Positions 1 through 13,200 of a DNA stretch of 64,000 nt are shown here, piece by piece. Source of the DNA: Acanthaster planci (Eukaryota > Echinodermata > Asteroidea > Valvatida > Acanthasteridae); the NCBI RefSeq assembly GCF_001949145.1, contig NW_019091600.1, positions 191,382 through 255,381 on the forward strand, given 5' to 3'. Position numbers and translations under genes: made by a program. Numbering within the stretch: the first letter of the stretch is position 1; the number at the start of each line of letters is the position of its first letter. The notes under the pieces were generated by a model. It saw nothing but the letters and a program-made list of their open reading frames with translations, did no database searches and was not told where the DNA came from.

Positions 1-139
1 TCCCCCTTACATGTACATACATACCTCCATGTAATCTACAACAGACAAATCCCCACCAGAATATTAAGTAAATAGGAAATATGGCAGTACAATATAAAAA
101 CCCTTGAGTGCAGGGAAAACTAAGGCTCATAAAAAAGCA

Positions 140-165
140 TGTACCGGTACATGTACATGTAAACC
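140..165. repeat. Example of the dispersed TACATGTA / CCGGTACATGTAC motif
   Basis: The self-complementary word TACATGTA, often extended to ACATGTACATGT or joined to CCGG, occurs here and scattered over the window, for example near 2010-2022, 5519-5528, 6338-6350, 6597-6611, 8245-8262, 9287-9298, 10853-10861, 11164-11195, 11450-11472, 12546-12558, 13502-13520, 24737-24748, 48942-48957 and 57827-57843. Arrays are mostly short and not tandemly expanded. I saw none in the coding exons. It looks like a genome-wide dispersed motif and not one repeat locus. Confidence 0.8.
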
Positions 166-1511
166 CATTAACTCCACCTACATGTAAAAACAGCCATAAA
201 TCGGTTTCCAAAATTACCTCAACAGTTACATCAAAAACACAGATGATATGAACAGGGAAAAAGAGTCTGTGCTATCAGTACAAGGTTGATGCCTTGCCTT
301 TGGGTGATACTAATTGCTAAGAGGCACATACATGTACATATACAATGTTCATGAATACAATGTCACTGGAGGGATGTTCTTCGAAAACATCTTTTTAACA
401 CGTAGTCGACTCCCTCAAATGGGTGAATTCTTGTGTCTAGACTGGCTGGGACCATGCCTGAATGTTGCTGGATTGGTGAAAGGAAATCGAAAATGTAAGC
501 TGACCAAGAAACGAAAAATGACACATGCATGATGCAGAGACTGTTATATGTACATGTCTGTATTTCCATGGACTCAGATGCATTCTTGTGACAATGTTTA
601 TTTGCCATTATGTCTACAGGCATGTGTACAATGTGGCACAATGCCTGAATCTTAACAGTTTCCAACTACATGTACCCAATATCAAAACAAGACACACATG
701 AGAATGCACTCAACGGTATGTGAATTCTAAATGTATAAAGAATCTGTCTTGGAAGAATTTGTCTAAGCAATAATTTCAGAGAATTCCAGAGGTGAAAGGA
801 AGAAGAATACAAACTCCCAATCTAACTGTGGAAAGTGCTCAACATATTTTCTCCTTGAAGTACTGTACTCAGTTCAATGATTCATACTTGATAAAAATAG
901 TCTTGTTTGTAAAATACATGTATAGAGATTTAATGCCTGATTTATTAGACAGACAAAGTAAAAGCACACAATCATATTCATGCCCAAACCTTGAACCCTA
1001 GGTGTGAAAGAGATCCGGGGCATATTTTTTTTGCAAAATTTGTCTGCCAGGGCCATTCACTGAAATGAGTGAGCTTAACCGCAGATTCGGGGGGAAAAAA
1101 ATCAAAGGGCAGGAAATTAAGCTGAAGTTTTTAGCTTTTTCAAGCGTGAAACAGTAAAGCGGGGCACTTTTGTGTCTGTTGCATTAATGCCGTTGAATCC
1201 TTAAGATTATAGCTACCCTTTGGTGTGTAGTTGAAGGGTTCTCCTTAGTCCTCCATGTACCTTCATGCCCGATTGAAAGAGAACAACCCGATCATTTTAA
1301 GCAGCTTTTTCTCTTAAACCTGGGCCAGTCAATGCCAGTTTCTCTTTCCTTTCTTTGCAGCACAATGCAGATTAATGAATGACAAAAACATCTCATTCTC
1401 AACACAGGTCTATGCTGTGCAGCTATTAAATCAAGTTCACAAACATATGACAGATGAATTGTTGGTTGGCAGCACAGGGTAATTATGGTCAACACTAACC
1501 ATGCTAACTAG

Positions 1512-2278
1512 CCCAGGTTGGACGACGTCTGCATTACATTGCGACTAACATCCAGGGTATGAAAGTCCTTAAGCCATGCAAAATTTTTGCGAAACACTTT
1601 TTTCTCACATTTTTACCTGACAAAGACAGCTCAAAATGTCGTTCACAAGTGCCTTGTATTCTGAATTCCATAAATGCTCCATTGAAATTACTAAATGCAC
1701 CCGCGAACAACGTATTTTGGAGGAAATTCTGCAAAACTCTACGCTTTCCGTCACGATTCGGCCTCCAAGCTCAGCCCACATTCTGTCAGTTATGCATGTT
1801 GTCTAGAGCTAGGTCTACATCTTCGCTCCATTACAAATACATGGAGACGCGTAAATAGACCTACCCGTATCTTCGCGAGCCTGTTCGGACACGGCCTAAT
1901 CTGCAACTTCATCACGCCCACAGCTCCTCCGCCCATGCATAAGGGGCACTACGTAACCATGCATTTCGCGTATGTGCTAGACGGACATGTACTGAATATT
2001 ATGTGAGGTACATGTACATGTATGTGGAGCACGAATTGCGACAGAAAGCGTAGAGTTTCGCAGAAATTCCTCCAAAATACGTTGTTCGCGGGCGTATTTA
2101 GTAACTTCAATACAGCATTTATGGAATTCAGGATACAAGACACTTGTGAACAACATTTTGAGCTGTCTTCGTCAGGTAAAAATGTGAGAAAAAAGTGTTG
2201 AAAAAAATTCTGCTTAGTTTAAGGCTTTCATACCCTGGACATTAGTCGCAATGTAATGTAGACGTTGTCCAACCTGGG
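1512..2278. mobile_element. Foldback / long-TIR non-autonomous DNA element
   Basis: Two arms of about 255 bp (1512-1767 and 2024-2278) are inverted copies of each other, around an internal part of about 256 bp. The ends read CCCAGGTTGGACGACGTC on the left and GACGTTGTCCAACCTGGG on the right. Similarity continues inward, with both arms holding a GGTATGAAAG block, a CGCGAACAACGTATTTTGGAGG-like block and a CGCTTTC(C/T)GTC block. No transposase-like frame is present, and the open frames in the arms are mirror images. A clean target-site duplication was not resolved; flanks are AACTAG on the left and GCACATTC on the right. This fits a MITE or foldback element moved in trans. Confidence 0.8.
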
Positions 2279-4084
2279 GCACATTCTAACATGCCAGTTA
2301 AAAACTTTAAGGGTGCAGTCATCCAAATCAATACGAATAATTGATTGACCAAGCCTGCAACTGGCCTGGCCCTATGTATGAAGCTACCTAAGTACATGTA
2401 CATGCGTAACACTTATCTGTATTACTGTGAAAAAAAACCTAGTTTCAAGCACCCAGAAGACAAAGTTTCAAAACTTTTGATGTGGTTTTTGTTTTCTTTA
2501 TAGAATTTTTTTCCCTTTATTTTGAACCTGAATCTTTTCATCAGTTTGCACTCAATGTCTGAACTTTTACAACATCCACCACCCCCACAAAATGGACCTT
2601 GCCCAGCTACAGATGAACAATACTGTATCTCTGTGCAAAATTGTGGCAAGAGATGGGGGGGGGGATTGTTTAAATATTGCTACAGACTTTATTTCCGCTG
2701 GGCTTTTGTCAGACAGGACTTTTGTTGGAGGGGACCCTTGAACAGTGGGAAAAAAGAGCCTCATCAGGCAAGATCAGCAAAGCTGATAATTATGCTAATT
2801 GGTTGCCAATGTCCAATTAAGGCTATCATCTGGTCATATCCCTTTGTGTACACTGCGCCTTATTGCCAGACTAACTTAAACCTGCATGTACATGTAAGTT
2901 ACTGGTTTCTCTCAAGATAAGATGTAAAATCACAACCACAGGCAAAAATGCTAAAACAGACTTTTATCACCCAGGTCAAAGCCTCAACGTTTTTTTTCCA
3001 AGTGGTGAGATAAAAGCAGTAGGAAGGATCTCAGTCAGTCTAGTATACAGTCTAGTATTTATTGATACAATGTCAAATCTCAGCCATATCTTCATTTATG
3101 ATGATAGATGCACATTCAATGAAAATGGACTACTGAAATTCACACCTCTATGTCTGAAGGGCTGAGTGCCTCCATTTTCTCAAATTGAATTTCAGCAACT
3201 TCCAATTCAATCCAGGGGTAGCCTAATTGGCAGTTACTGTGAAAACTGCAAACAGAAGAAACTGATGAAGGGTACATTTTTTTCTTTAAAGTGTAGCTGC
3301 AATGAATTTTTCTCAGACGCAATTTTTCTGCATCTTTGTACTCTTCTTTAGTGTATGCAAACTCTTTTACACTCCATTTTGGTTAAATGCATCGACATTT
3401 TTCAGTATTTAAAATTATCCATGCTATCCTGGACAACTGTGGGTGCTATTGCTGTGGTGTCATGTAGGGAAGACATAGTTCAGTGCAAAGGTTTTCTGTT
3501 AAAACTGTGAACCTACATGTAAAATTTACTTACTGAAAGCATTTCTGGGAATGGGATTGGCGCTTTGTTATTGCTATGCACATACACGTAAACGACAATA
3601 AATCAGCAAAGGCTGGAAAATTTACAGCCATGAAATCTACAAAAACGCAGTACATTTTTGTGTAAAAACCATAAAAGATTGAGGCTTTCTTCCTTAGATG
3701 ACGTCACAGTTTTGCTCATGAATATGGAAATCTAAATTCATGAGTTTATTAGCATAAAAACTACAAAGGCAGTAAAACACCCAAACAGTGAAACAAAAGT
3801 TGGATATAAGGTCAACTGACACAAAAAGGTGCATTTGAAGGTCTGTATTACAACAAATTGATTGCAGCTACCACTACTGGTAACCCTAAGAGTCCTTATT
3901 CCTTTACCTATTGGAAAATTGAGGACCATTTGGGTTATTGGGAACAGAATCTGTTACTTCTTCACTGAAGAAAGAAATATGCACAGGTGTAAAACTCTGC
4001 CGCAAAATGTGCATTGCACAATTTGATGAGATCATGATGAGGAAACACAGCGGATCATTTCTCAATAACGGCTAGAAATCACAG

Positions 4085-4400
4085 AGGCTGTCCGCCTGCA
4101 TTGTTGGCTCTACACTGCCTGCTCCTCAAACATCCCGACATTGCTTTCAGACAACACACCAGCCAGACTGCCCGGCGCCAACCTGTTCACATCCGGCCAC
4201 ACGAGGGCCAGCCAATGTACACCTCCTTTTGTTCACTGTCAGAAGACTGTAGGGTGGTGAGCCTGCCCAGGCAGCACAATAGACTCCAGAGCCCAGAACA
4301 AACAGCGGGCGGTGAGGGGTACAATAGGAAAAGCCTGCCCTAAGCGAGGTCACAAAATTCTGCCTAAGCTTCCAACGAGGCCGCCATCCTGATACTGGCC
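4085..4400. other. GC-richer island inside AT-rich non-coding DNA
   Basis: This stretch is clearly richer in G and C than its surroundings, lacks the TACATGTA motif and has no convincing splice-bounded reading frame. It could be a regulatory element or a piece of an unrecognised repeat. This rests on composition read by eye only. Confidence 0.3.
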
Positions 4401-5850
4401 AACCAATGAACCTGCTTAGCATTACACTTCTCTAAAGCAAAAGCAGACTTAATTTAGTAACAATGAGAAGAATTCTTAATTGGTCTTGGGACATTTTCAA
4501 GTTCCTGATTTCTGTATTCAATAAGAAAGGAAGGAGACCGAATGTGCAGATCATGAATACTTTGCATACTCAGAGCAAAGGCAGAACTCGCCAGAAATGT
4601 AACTTGTTTCTTGCAAACTTGTCCAACATTTGTACACTCTATTCATAAAACGTGTAGATACACTGTCTGTAGGCTATAGAGTTACAGCTGAATATGTATG
4701 CAGTGAAGCTACGGCAAGTGCCTTTTTTTACATAAAAAAATTCAAAGTAATAAATGAAGGTCAAAAATGTGAAGGAATTCCCCTCGACATGTATGACATT
4801 CTTCATCCTACCAACCTATCTAATTACATTTACGAAATGACAGTTTACACAAATCATTTATGCCACCAAATCAAGAGTGACTTATTTGGTCAGCAGACAC
4901 TATGCAGTTCAGTTTTAAATTTTTGTATGAAACTTCACGCGCTCTTTCATCAGAAACAGTCCTGAAAGGGAAAAGAATGAGGCATTCTAAAGGAACAGAT
5001 GTCTTCCCTGCACGACTCCAAGCAATATTTGGTGTTCCTTTTCTTCAACTTGTCCCAACCTCATGACGACCTGTCCCCTTTTGAAGCTCAACACCCTCTT
5101 AAAGAATAAAGTTATTACCCTGTGCAAACAATCTATTTTTAATTGCACTAAAAACAAAATCCATGCCACAACACCACAAAGAAATGGTGTGGGGCATTGC
5201 CCCAGAGAGATCTACCCCTGGTCTCATTAATAGGCTGTAGTAGGAGCTTAGATAAAGAGGCTGGTTTGAATATCACAGTGCTGTCATATTCTGGGGATTT
5301 AAACCCATCCAGGCAATAAGGACACAATAAGCTCCCCTGACAGTACACTGTCAGTCCAAGGCCATTCTCAGCTTGAGGTACAGGTACATCTTACCTCCCA
5401 AGGCTAGACATTGGGTTGACCAGGAATGAACCCAACCAAAAATTCAGGACAACTTTCTCCGATGGGAAAACGCTTACAAGTCATCACCACTGTAAAGAAA
5501 ATACTGTTAATCATACCAGTACATGTACACTGTAACTGGGCTATTACAGATCAGCCAGAACAATTTACATTTTCTTTCCAATGTACATGTATGTACTTAG
5601 CTATTCCACCAGACTGCATCTCCAGGTATCCCTTCCAGGAAGGTCGGCTTGATTTCCCTGGTGAATTATTAGGTAAGGGCCGAGGCCAGGTGATTGATTT
5701 CGGATGGGTAGCCTACTTAAACCCCCAACATCAACACATGATTCTATTTCAAAACACTGTGTGTTAAACAGAGGCCTTTGCACAGACTTGTCATCTTGGA
5801 ACAGAGGCACTAAAGACTCACCATGCTACTATGAGGTGCAGAGTTTGTTG

Positions 5851-5886
5851 GACTCCAGAACTTCCAGAACTTGAAGTTCTGGAGTC
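5851..5886. repeat. Perfect 14-bp inverted repeat (hairpin)
   Basis: The left arm GACTCCAGAACTTC (5851-5864) and right arm GAAGTTCTGGAGTC (5873-5886) are exact reverse complements with an 8-nt loop. No coding context. It may be a remnant of a palindromic repeat. Confidence 0.7.
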
Positions 5887-8800
5887 AAACACAGCATTTT
5901 TTTTTCTGTAATTAAAAATTTTTCGAGTTGTTAATGGACGCTACACTTTGGAAGGGATACTGCACAAATTTACGATTTTACCTAAGATCTTTCTAAGAAG
6001 GGGATACAGAGGGCCTTGAGTCACTGTGGTAAACAAACTTCACTCATGCATGATGAATCTCAGAAGGCTACAACGTGCACATACCAAGGGAAACACAATA
6101 GCCAGTGCGCATTGTGTTCACCTCACCTGATTACAGACACAACAATGGAGGGAGGCTAGGTAAGACAATAGGCAACCAGAGGCTGACAGGTGTTGGCAAG
6201 GCAGGTGAGGTCAGAGGCAATGAGGCAAATATTGACCTGGGAGTTCTGTCAATTTCACTAAGGTTTTTGCCTATGTAACATAAAAAAGTACAAAGCTGTG
6301 GAATTCTCATACATGTAATAAAGTCACAAATGCATTGTACATGTACATGTAACTGTAAGCAAAACTTGGAGATCGTATAAAGTAAGGAATTTGACAAATC
6401 ATGCTAGTAGAAAGTAAATTTTACTTTGTGATTAATTTCAAAGTAAACAGCAAGTTTCATTACCCAGTACCGGTAGGAATTTTAAAAACTTGAGGATAGT
6501 ATGCCTTGCAGCCAGGAACGGCTCTACATGTATTAATACACTGTACAAAAGTCTGTACCACGAACCGCAGAGACTAGGACTGTGACATGTACACGTACTG
6601 TACATGTACATGAATCACTACAAACACCTGATTCCAAACTAAGATGATGGGTATTTGGTTCTACTTTAATAAGTTTTATAACCAGAAGCCATATCTACCG
6701 GTAATTCAAATTCAACCTATCTGAAATGTTCAACTTGAAAAGTTCAACTTTCACAAGTTTCAACAACAATGAAATTGAAAAAGATAATCTCTAATAACTT
6801 GTATAGCAATGGTTTTTATTACAGAGCACAATGCAGTACTGTAAAGTGCATTGCCAGGTAGTTTTGTTGGGAAATCAAGATGGCAAAAGCTTTAGGTAGC
6901 GTACTTGTTCATTTCTGGTTCTTAGGGGTGTATTCTGCAAGTACTCAACCACATGCTGTACTGCTACACTGCACCGTTATGAGAGACAGCTGAATTTCAT
7001 GAGAAAAAGAATCATTTCCACAATACACTGCCACCATAAAATGGTCTCCAAACCGGTCCACTTTTTTCCTGAACGATGAGCAAAAAGCACGAAAAGGCAA
7101 AACTGACAGACTAACAATGCTTGTGAAACATTGCTTGCTACTTGATGGTACGTGTACACAATGTATTGTGAATGTGTGAATGAGCAGCACTCTTCCTTGT
7201 CCTGATCCATTCTGAGTAAGATCCCTTCTGGCAAAATAAAGTCCCTTTAATTTCATGGTTTCAAAACTACAAAGTAGTAAAGCTTTTGTTGGAAGATGGT
7301 GGAGGAAAATAAACCAGAGCGGTAATTTCCGACAACTAAAAGTATGCAGAACTTGTAGAAACTGGCACACAGCTGGGTGTTAGCTTTTGTCAAGCACCAA
7401 TAGGGTTCTGGTTGGATAGGGCCAGCTTCACCCTATCTCAATAGGAAGCTATGGAGGCCTTAGGGTGGGTAGACAAGGCACTATTCAATGGGCCCCCCAC
7501 TTCCCCCCTTACTGGCCTTTGGTTAGGAAGCATTCCAAGCGAATCCATCCAAGCAAAGATCAGTAATCAGCTAGCACTACAGGAGACCGATCCCTTTGAC
7601 TTGATCCCAGTACTTCTCATTGTGCTTATTGTGCTCAGTATAACAGCTTGGATGTCTAACCCCACAAGATTCTTTCAACCAACTCCACGTCTTAGTTTTG
7701 TTGGGCTTCTTTGGAAAGGTTACACCAGCACCCTTATCTAAACATCCAACTGTCCGGATATTTGTAAGCTTGGCCAAGGCATTCCTGATGTATAAGCAGA
7801 CTGGTAAAGTTGGTAGCCAGAGTAAAACCGTAGGCTTGAAATGTGTTTGACGTCATGGACCCTTTCGGATCACACTTGCTAATTTCCATCAAATCATTGG
7901 CAAAGCACACACAGCTGAAATGACGACCCTGAATTGCATGTGTACACAAACCCCCCACTCCGGGATTCTGAGATTAATGGCTTCGCTGATGGTTCCTGAA
8001 AGCTGATACAACACCAATCTGTTCCACTTGGACATGAAATGCAACAGCAGAGGACAAAAAAATACCAAAGGTTAATATCAAAACCATCTTGGTGTGAACA
8101 CAGAAATCAAAGGGCATACTCCACAAACCAAGAAACCCTTAAAGGAGCTCACTACTTTCAACATGAGTTACTGGTGACCTTTCTATTCACTATTTATTTT
8201 TATTCACTATTTATTTTGTCAAATAAAACAAATGTACCATCTACCGGTACATGTGTACATGTACTTTGACAGAGAGGTTTAAGGAAGCTATCTAAAATAC
8301 GACCACTGCCTTTCGGTGAAAGGTAGAGCTTGAAATGTAAAACTTGAAACTCAGACTCATACTATACCAGTATGGAGGGAGTGTACCGGTATGTGCTACT
8401 ATACCACACAGTTTAGTACCAAGAGTACATATAGATTTGTACTCTACCACTTTGGGCGGAAGTTAGACAGTGTGTGAAAGGTCCAAAATATGAACCATGT
8501 TAAACTACAGGTACATGTACCAAATGAGCATGTGGCTTGTTCACATCTCTCTGAATATTTACCCATGCAAACCCACCTGTGCAAGAGTGAATGCTGAAAG
8601 TCTTTCACCATAATTTCTGAAACTTAGAAACAACACTGGTAGCGGTGCATGCATTTTTGTGTGTTCCAGGGAAGATCATAAAAACATAGTACTGGTATTT
8701 CACTTTTCAAAACAGATCCTGTCAACCAGAATCATTTAATGAGGGGTGCCTATTTGTAGGGAGGAAAACTGAAAGGCACTGTGCCTTGCTTCACTCCCCT

Positions 8801-9557
8801 AACAAAGTATTATGTGTACATGAACTTGTACACTAACTCTGAAAAGGTTTCTGCCTGAATGTAATGCCAGGTTCACTTGGTTATCAAGCCACTGTGCCTT
8901 AAGAGGCTTGTAAGATTTACGGCCCATTTCAACAACACAGACCCTATTCAATCACTGTCAGTCTACCATTCACCTGCATAAATTTCCTTGCACAGGTGCC
9001 ATGGATGGAGGAGGTGGGCCAGTGAATAGCAGTCTGATTTTTTGTGATCTCTGGTTGGGAGGAATGAGCTCCCCAACACCCATGGCACTGAACCCGTTGG
9101 AGAGGATGGAAATCATGGAGTGAATTAAGAATTTGCATCAGAACAGTATCCACTGACCTTTGCTTTTTCCCAGTTTAATTACTCATTGTGCATGCATTTG
9201 CATAATGGTTCAACAAGCTGTTGGAGTATGTCCTTGGGAAAGCTATTAATGCACAATACATGCCTCAAATGTAAAATATTGCATGCATGTACATGTATAT
9301 GTGTATGTACACAAAAGATCTACATGTATACGCGTGTGTGTATTACTGGAATATGAAATGCATAAATGCACCAATATATGAATAAAACTAGAGATGTTTG
9401 AACGTTTGGTAGTTTAAGCAAATTTCATGCAAAGGAGATGCCAAAAGTCACAATTTATGATGCTTGAGCGGTGAACTAACACATTTTAATCAATTCACAA
9501 TTTATCTTGAACAAGACAAGAGTCTAATAGCACAACAGTAGCACTGAGCTACTTCAA

Positions 9558-9619
9558 CCCTAACAGTCCCAAATCCTCCAATTTCAATATGATTTTACAT
9601 ACACTCTTGGGGGTTAGGG
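9558..9619. mobile_element. Small repeat ending in CCCTAAC / GTTAGGG
   Basis: A 62-bp unit opens with CCCTAACAGTCCCAAATCC and closes with GGGGGTTAGGG. Its first 52 bp, counted from 9556, recur in inverted orientation at 43005-43056 with about three mismatches, so this is a dispersed family and not chance. It is probably a decayed MITE related to the longer elements at 50055-50471 and 60302-60493. Confidence 0.6.
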
Positions 9620-9749
9620 ATAAGACAAATGTCAAACAGTCAAACATTTTCAGAGCACATCCCCCCTTTCAAACTATAAACTCACAAACTATGTTTAAAA
9701 CATTAATTTAAATGTGGTTAGGATTAAATCTCAAATAAAATTCTCTAGC

Positions 9750-10230
9750 GATTGCTCAAGTGGTGCGCTGGTCAGAGACTATTATTGGAGGCAGGCATTC
9801 CTGTGTTTAATCACAGTTTAATTGAATGCTTGCTGACCAGAGTGCATGTGAGCTATGGACCAATGCGATTAATTTTACAACATGCTTGATTTGCAGGCAG
9901 GAATCTTTTGGTGAGATCAAGAGGAATGTCGGTTTATTGCCCGCATGCATGGTTTTATGCGTTTGCGAGTCTGAGCTTGTGGTATTGCGACATTTCTGAA
10001 GTTGGTATGGATTTCAAAGGCATGTAGAGTATGCTGGATTAGGTGTTGGCCCACTCAGCAAACAGATAACTGTACGATTTATTCCGATCAGAGCTGACTG
10101 CACACAGTCCGTTGTGCACTCTGCCAACTGGATGAAGTCTGATTGGCTGTTGAGATTATTTTTGTTGGCTTGACTGTGTGTGGGGTTCATTTTCTGTCTC
10201 AGAAAGTTGAGAGTGAAAACTGTTGCATTT
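9750..10230. other. Motif-free complex stretch, candidate conserved non-coding element
   Basis: About 480 bp without the TACATGTA motif, homopolymers or coherent reading frame, with mixed composition unlike its AT-rich flanks. It may be a cis-regulatory element within the cadherin locus. This is inference from texture only. Confidence 0.25.
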
Positions 10231-13200
10231 GGGCCTGTGTTTGATAAAAAGACTGAAATAACCCAAGCCCAATTATCAATTTTTTGGGGGAAATCACAAA
10301 GTTGTCAAGCAATCTTTGCATTTTTTTCTTTCAAAAGACCATGCAATTATGAGACCATCTTGCATCAAAGAGCCGACAGCCACTGTAGTGCATCAGGCAA
10401 GGCCGTTCGGGGGGGGGGGAGAAACAAATTATTTCAGTGTACATGTAGGTAATTTGCTGGGCATATAAATTTCCTTCATTTACACAGATTCTTCAAGATT
10501 GGGTTGACTGACCAATTCAATTAATGGCCCAAAATGACCCATTTGGGGGCAGCTGCACTAGGCCTTTCAAACTGGACCTGGCCCAAGGCAACAGATGTAA
10601 TTCAAACCACTTTTTTTTGTCTGGAGGCTAATCCAGGTTATACATGTATCAGTATACAGTTGTATCTGGTCAAGGTAAAATCACAACCTAGTATCAACAA
10701 GATAAAATTACCAGACAGAGATCTCAAGCAGTGCCACAGCAACAGGTAAGATTGCTGGTATCACCGTGGTCACTAAGGGCAAACAATTTGGACTGATGTC
10801 ATAGAACTTGTATGTAAATGACTACACACAAGTTGTTCTATCTGCAGGTGCATGTACATGTATCTCACTCAAACTATTGTTTAGTTTCTACATGTACAGT
10901 AGTTTGATTTAAAGTTTGATTTGATAGACAGAAATTGAGAGCACGATGAGAAACTGTGGTCCAAAACTCACAAAACAATCACAATGAAAATAGGAAGCTC
11001 ATACTCATTTCATACGGTGGTATTTCTATAGAATGGAGTAAAAAATACAGCTGTGAATAACGGACTCTCTCCTATCCACATAAACACAGAAAATATGATC
11101 AACCATGCATTTCATACATGCTGATTGCCCCGAGATGTCACAGCTAGACAAGTCTTGTGTCATACATGTACTGTACATGTACCGGTACATGTACCGCTAT
11201 GTTATCATGCCATTTCATAATCTAGACAGATCTGAAATAAACGAGGGTAAAAGTAGGAAACCAACAAATAGAAAAACTACATTTACGGTAGCTCAGTTAA
11301 AAAAATTAGGACAATTCTAGAAGGAAAACTGTGCACTGTTATGTAGACATATTCATGTATAAGTGAACCTTGACCATTCCAAATCCCCAACTGAATATTT
11401 GATTGGTTTGCTACAAAAGAAAAATAAACATTTCTAGTTAATATCAAATGTACATGTACATACATGTACCGGTAAATATAATTATATATTACATGTTTAC
11501 CCTACCACTTCTACAATCCATCAAGAAATAAGCATCCAATCCATGATACCCAATTTTACTTCCCGGGAGCACATTCACAAGATTGGAATCTGTTTACCAC
11601 TGATGCAGCACAGATGGAAAGACCAGATAAGGTACTGTACCATGTATTCAAATTATAAAACTCAATATGTGAAATGGTAATCTTCTATCGGGAACGACAG
11701 GCAAAGGGGCTGGAAGCAGCCATGACTAATTTGTAATTAGGTAAGGTATGTTGCGAAAATGCTGCAGTAAAATTCCAATTTAATCTCTGAATTACTATAA
11801 ACAGGACTGAATTATCCTTATTCATCTGTGTAACTGAACTGCGATTCAAATTTTAATACATCTATAGAGTAGCAAAGTCTCAACAACTCTGTAATCACTT
11901 GATGGATCACATTCGCAAGTTGACAAGAAAACCAATTTTCCCCCCCAAGGCATATTGTCCATGCAAAAATTTATACCTTTATAAGTTGTACTACATACAT
12001 GTATATTTGTAGGTAAGTGCATGTATTCCTGTATCCGGATTCATTCTTTGACTTTTCATTCAACTCGACAAGACATGCACAGCATTTTTGGTAACTGCTT
12101 AACAAGAGCTTCTACCCATCTTGCCACTTGATGGCACATTTGAGCAAACAAACTGATTCAAAGTGCAAACAAACAGATAATACCCAGTCAATGCAGGCTG
12201 ATATGTGATATGACTGACATTCAAAGTTGTACATTCTTCTGAATTATAAAACACTAAACAGGTGGATGATTTCATCTCGAAAGGGCAATCTCAATGAACA
12301 CTTCAAATGAGGTGCCATAAACGTTCCAAAATATCCTGATATGGACTGGACATTCTGAACCCTTTTACGCAGCACTGAAAAAAATTTAGGCTCATGAATC
12401 ATCAGAATAAAATGCTGATGGGTCATCATTTGAAGTATAGATATATGCCAATCCAACAGATGAAATATGTCCATGCAGGACCTAATTTGTAAAAATCTAG
12501 GAGAGGTGTGTACATGTACTCTACGTCCTTGTACGATACATTGCACATGTACATGTATGTTGTAACACTTGTCACTGCATATCGTATATTTTACACAAAG
12601 GAACTGTGCGTGCTTAAAATGCTGGATGTACATGTACACGAATGAAGGTGGTCTCTCTGAGTTCCTCATCATAAAGAGCGCTGAAACATTTATGCTTACC
12701 ATTACCTTGCTGGAACTGCACGGGATCAACGTACTTCACAACTGATGCAATAAAATGGTTGGCTGATTAGTGATCAGCTAATGCAGACTTTTGAGCTTCC
12801 AGATGGTTAATGACATCCTTGTCTGACAATTAGAGGGCATTTTCCATGGAATCTGACTAATTTCAAGCGCTGTAAATGTACAGATTCACAGAAATGTCCT
12901 GTAAGTCCCCCCTCCCCTAAATCAACACTCCCTACATTGCACTGCACAGATCTGAATAGCTTTTGGTGCCAGTATTTAAATCACAAATGCCTAGTTTTCT
13001 CTGTGAATGATTTTGCATTTTATATATGTAGTTAATTTGGCATTTTTATCAGTCAATGAGAGATGGGAATGGTAGGTTATATAAATATCCAGACTAGGAT
13101 AGACACAATGATTGCATTTGCCTATGACAGAATCCACTTTCCTATGCAAGTACTGTACATTCAACGGAGAAATCTGTGGCACTCCAGTGGCACATAAAAC

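Noticed and set aside
5851-5886. Heat shock element in the GAA/TTC-rich hairpin
   Set aside because: GAA and TTC are spaced by 1 nt, not 2, so the pentamer pattern fails; the inverted repeat explains it.
6945-7370. 141-codon open frame on the minus strand
   Set aside because: No recognisable domain, no good splice or promoter context; a chance frame in AT-rich DNA.
12244-12729. 161-codon open frame on the minus strand
   Set aside because: Composition follows the TACATGTA-type repeats (runs such as IHVHVQ, VHVH), no family features, no splice context.
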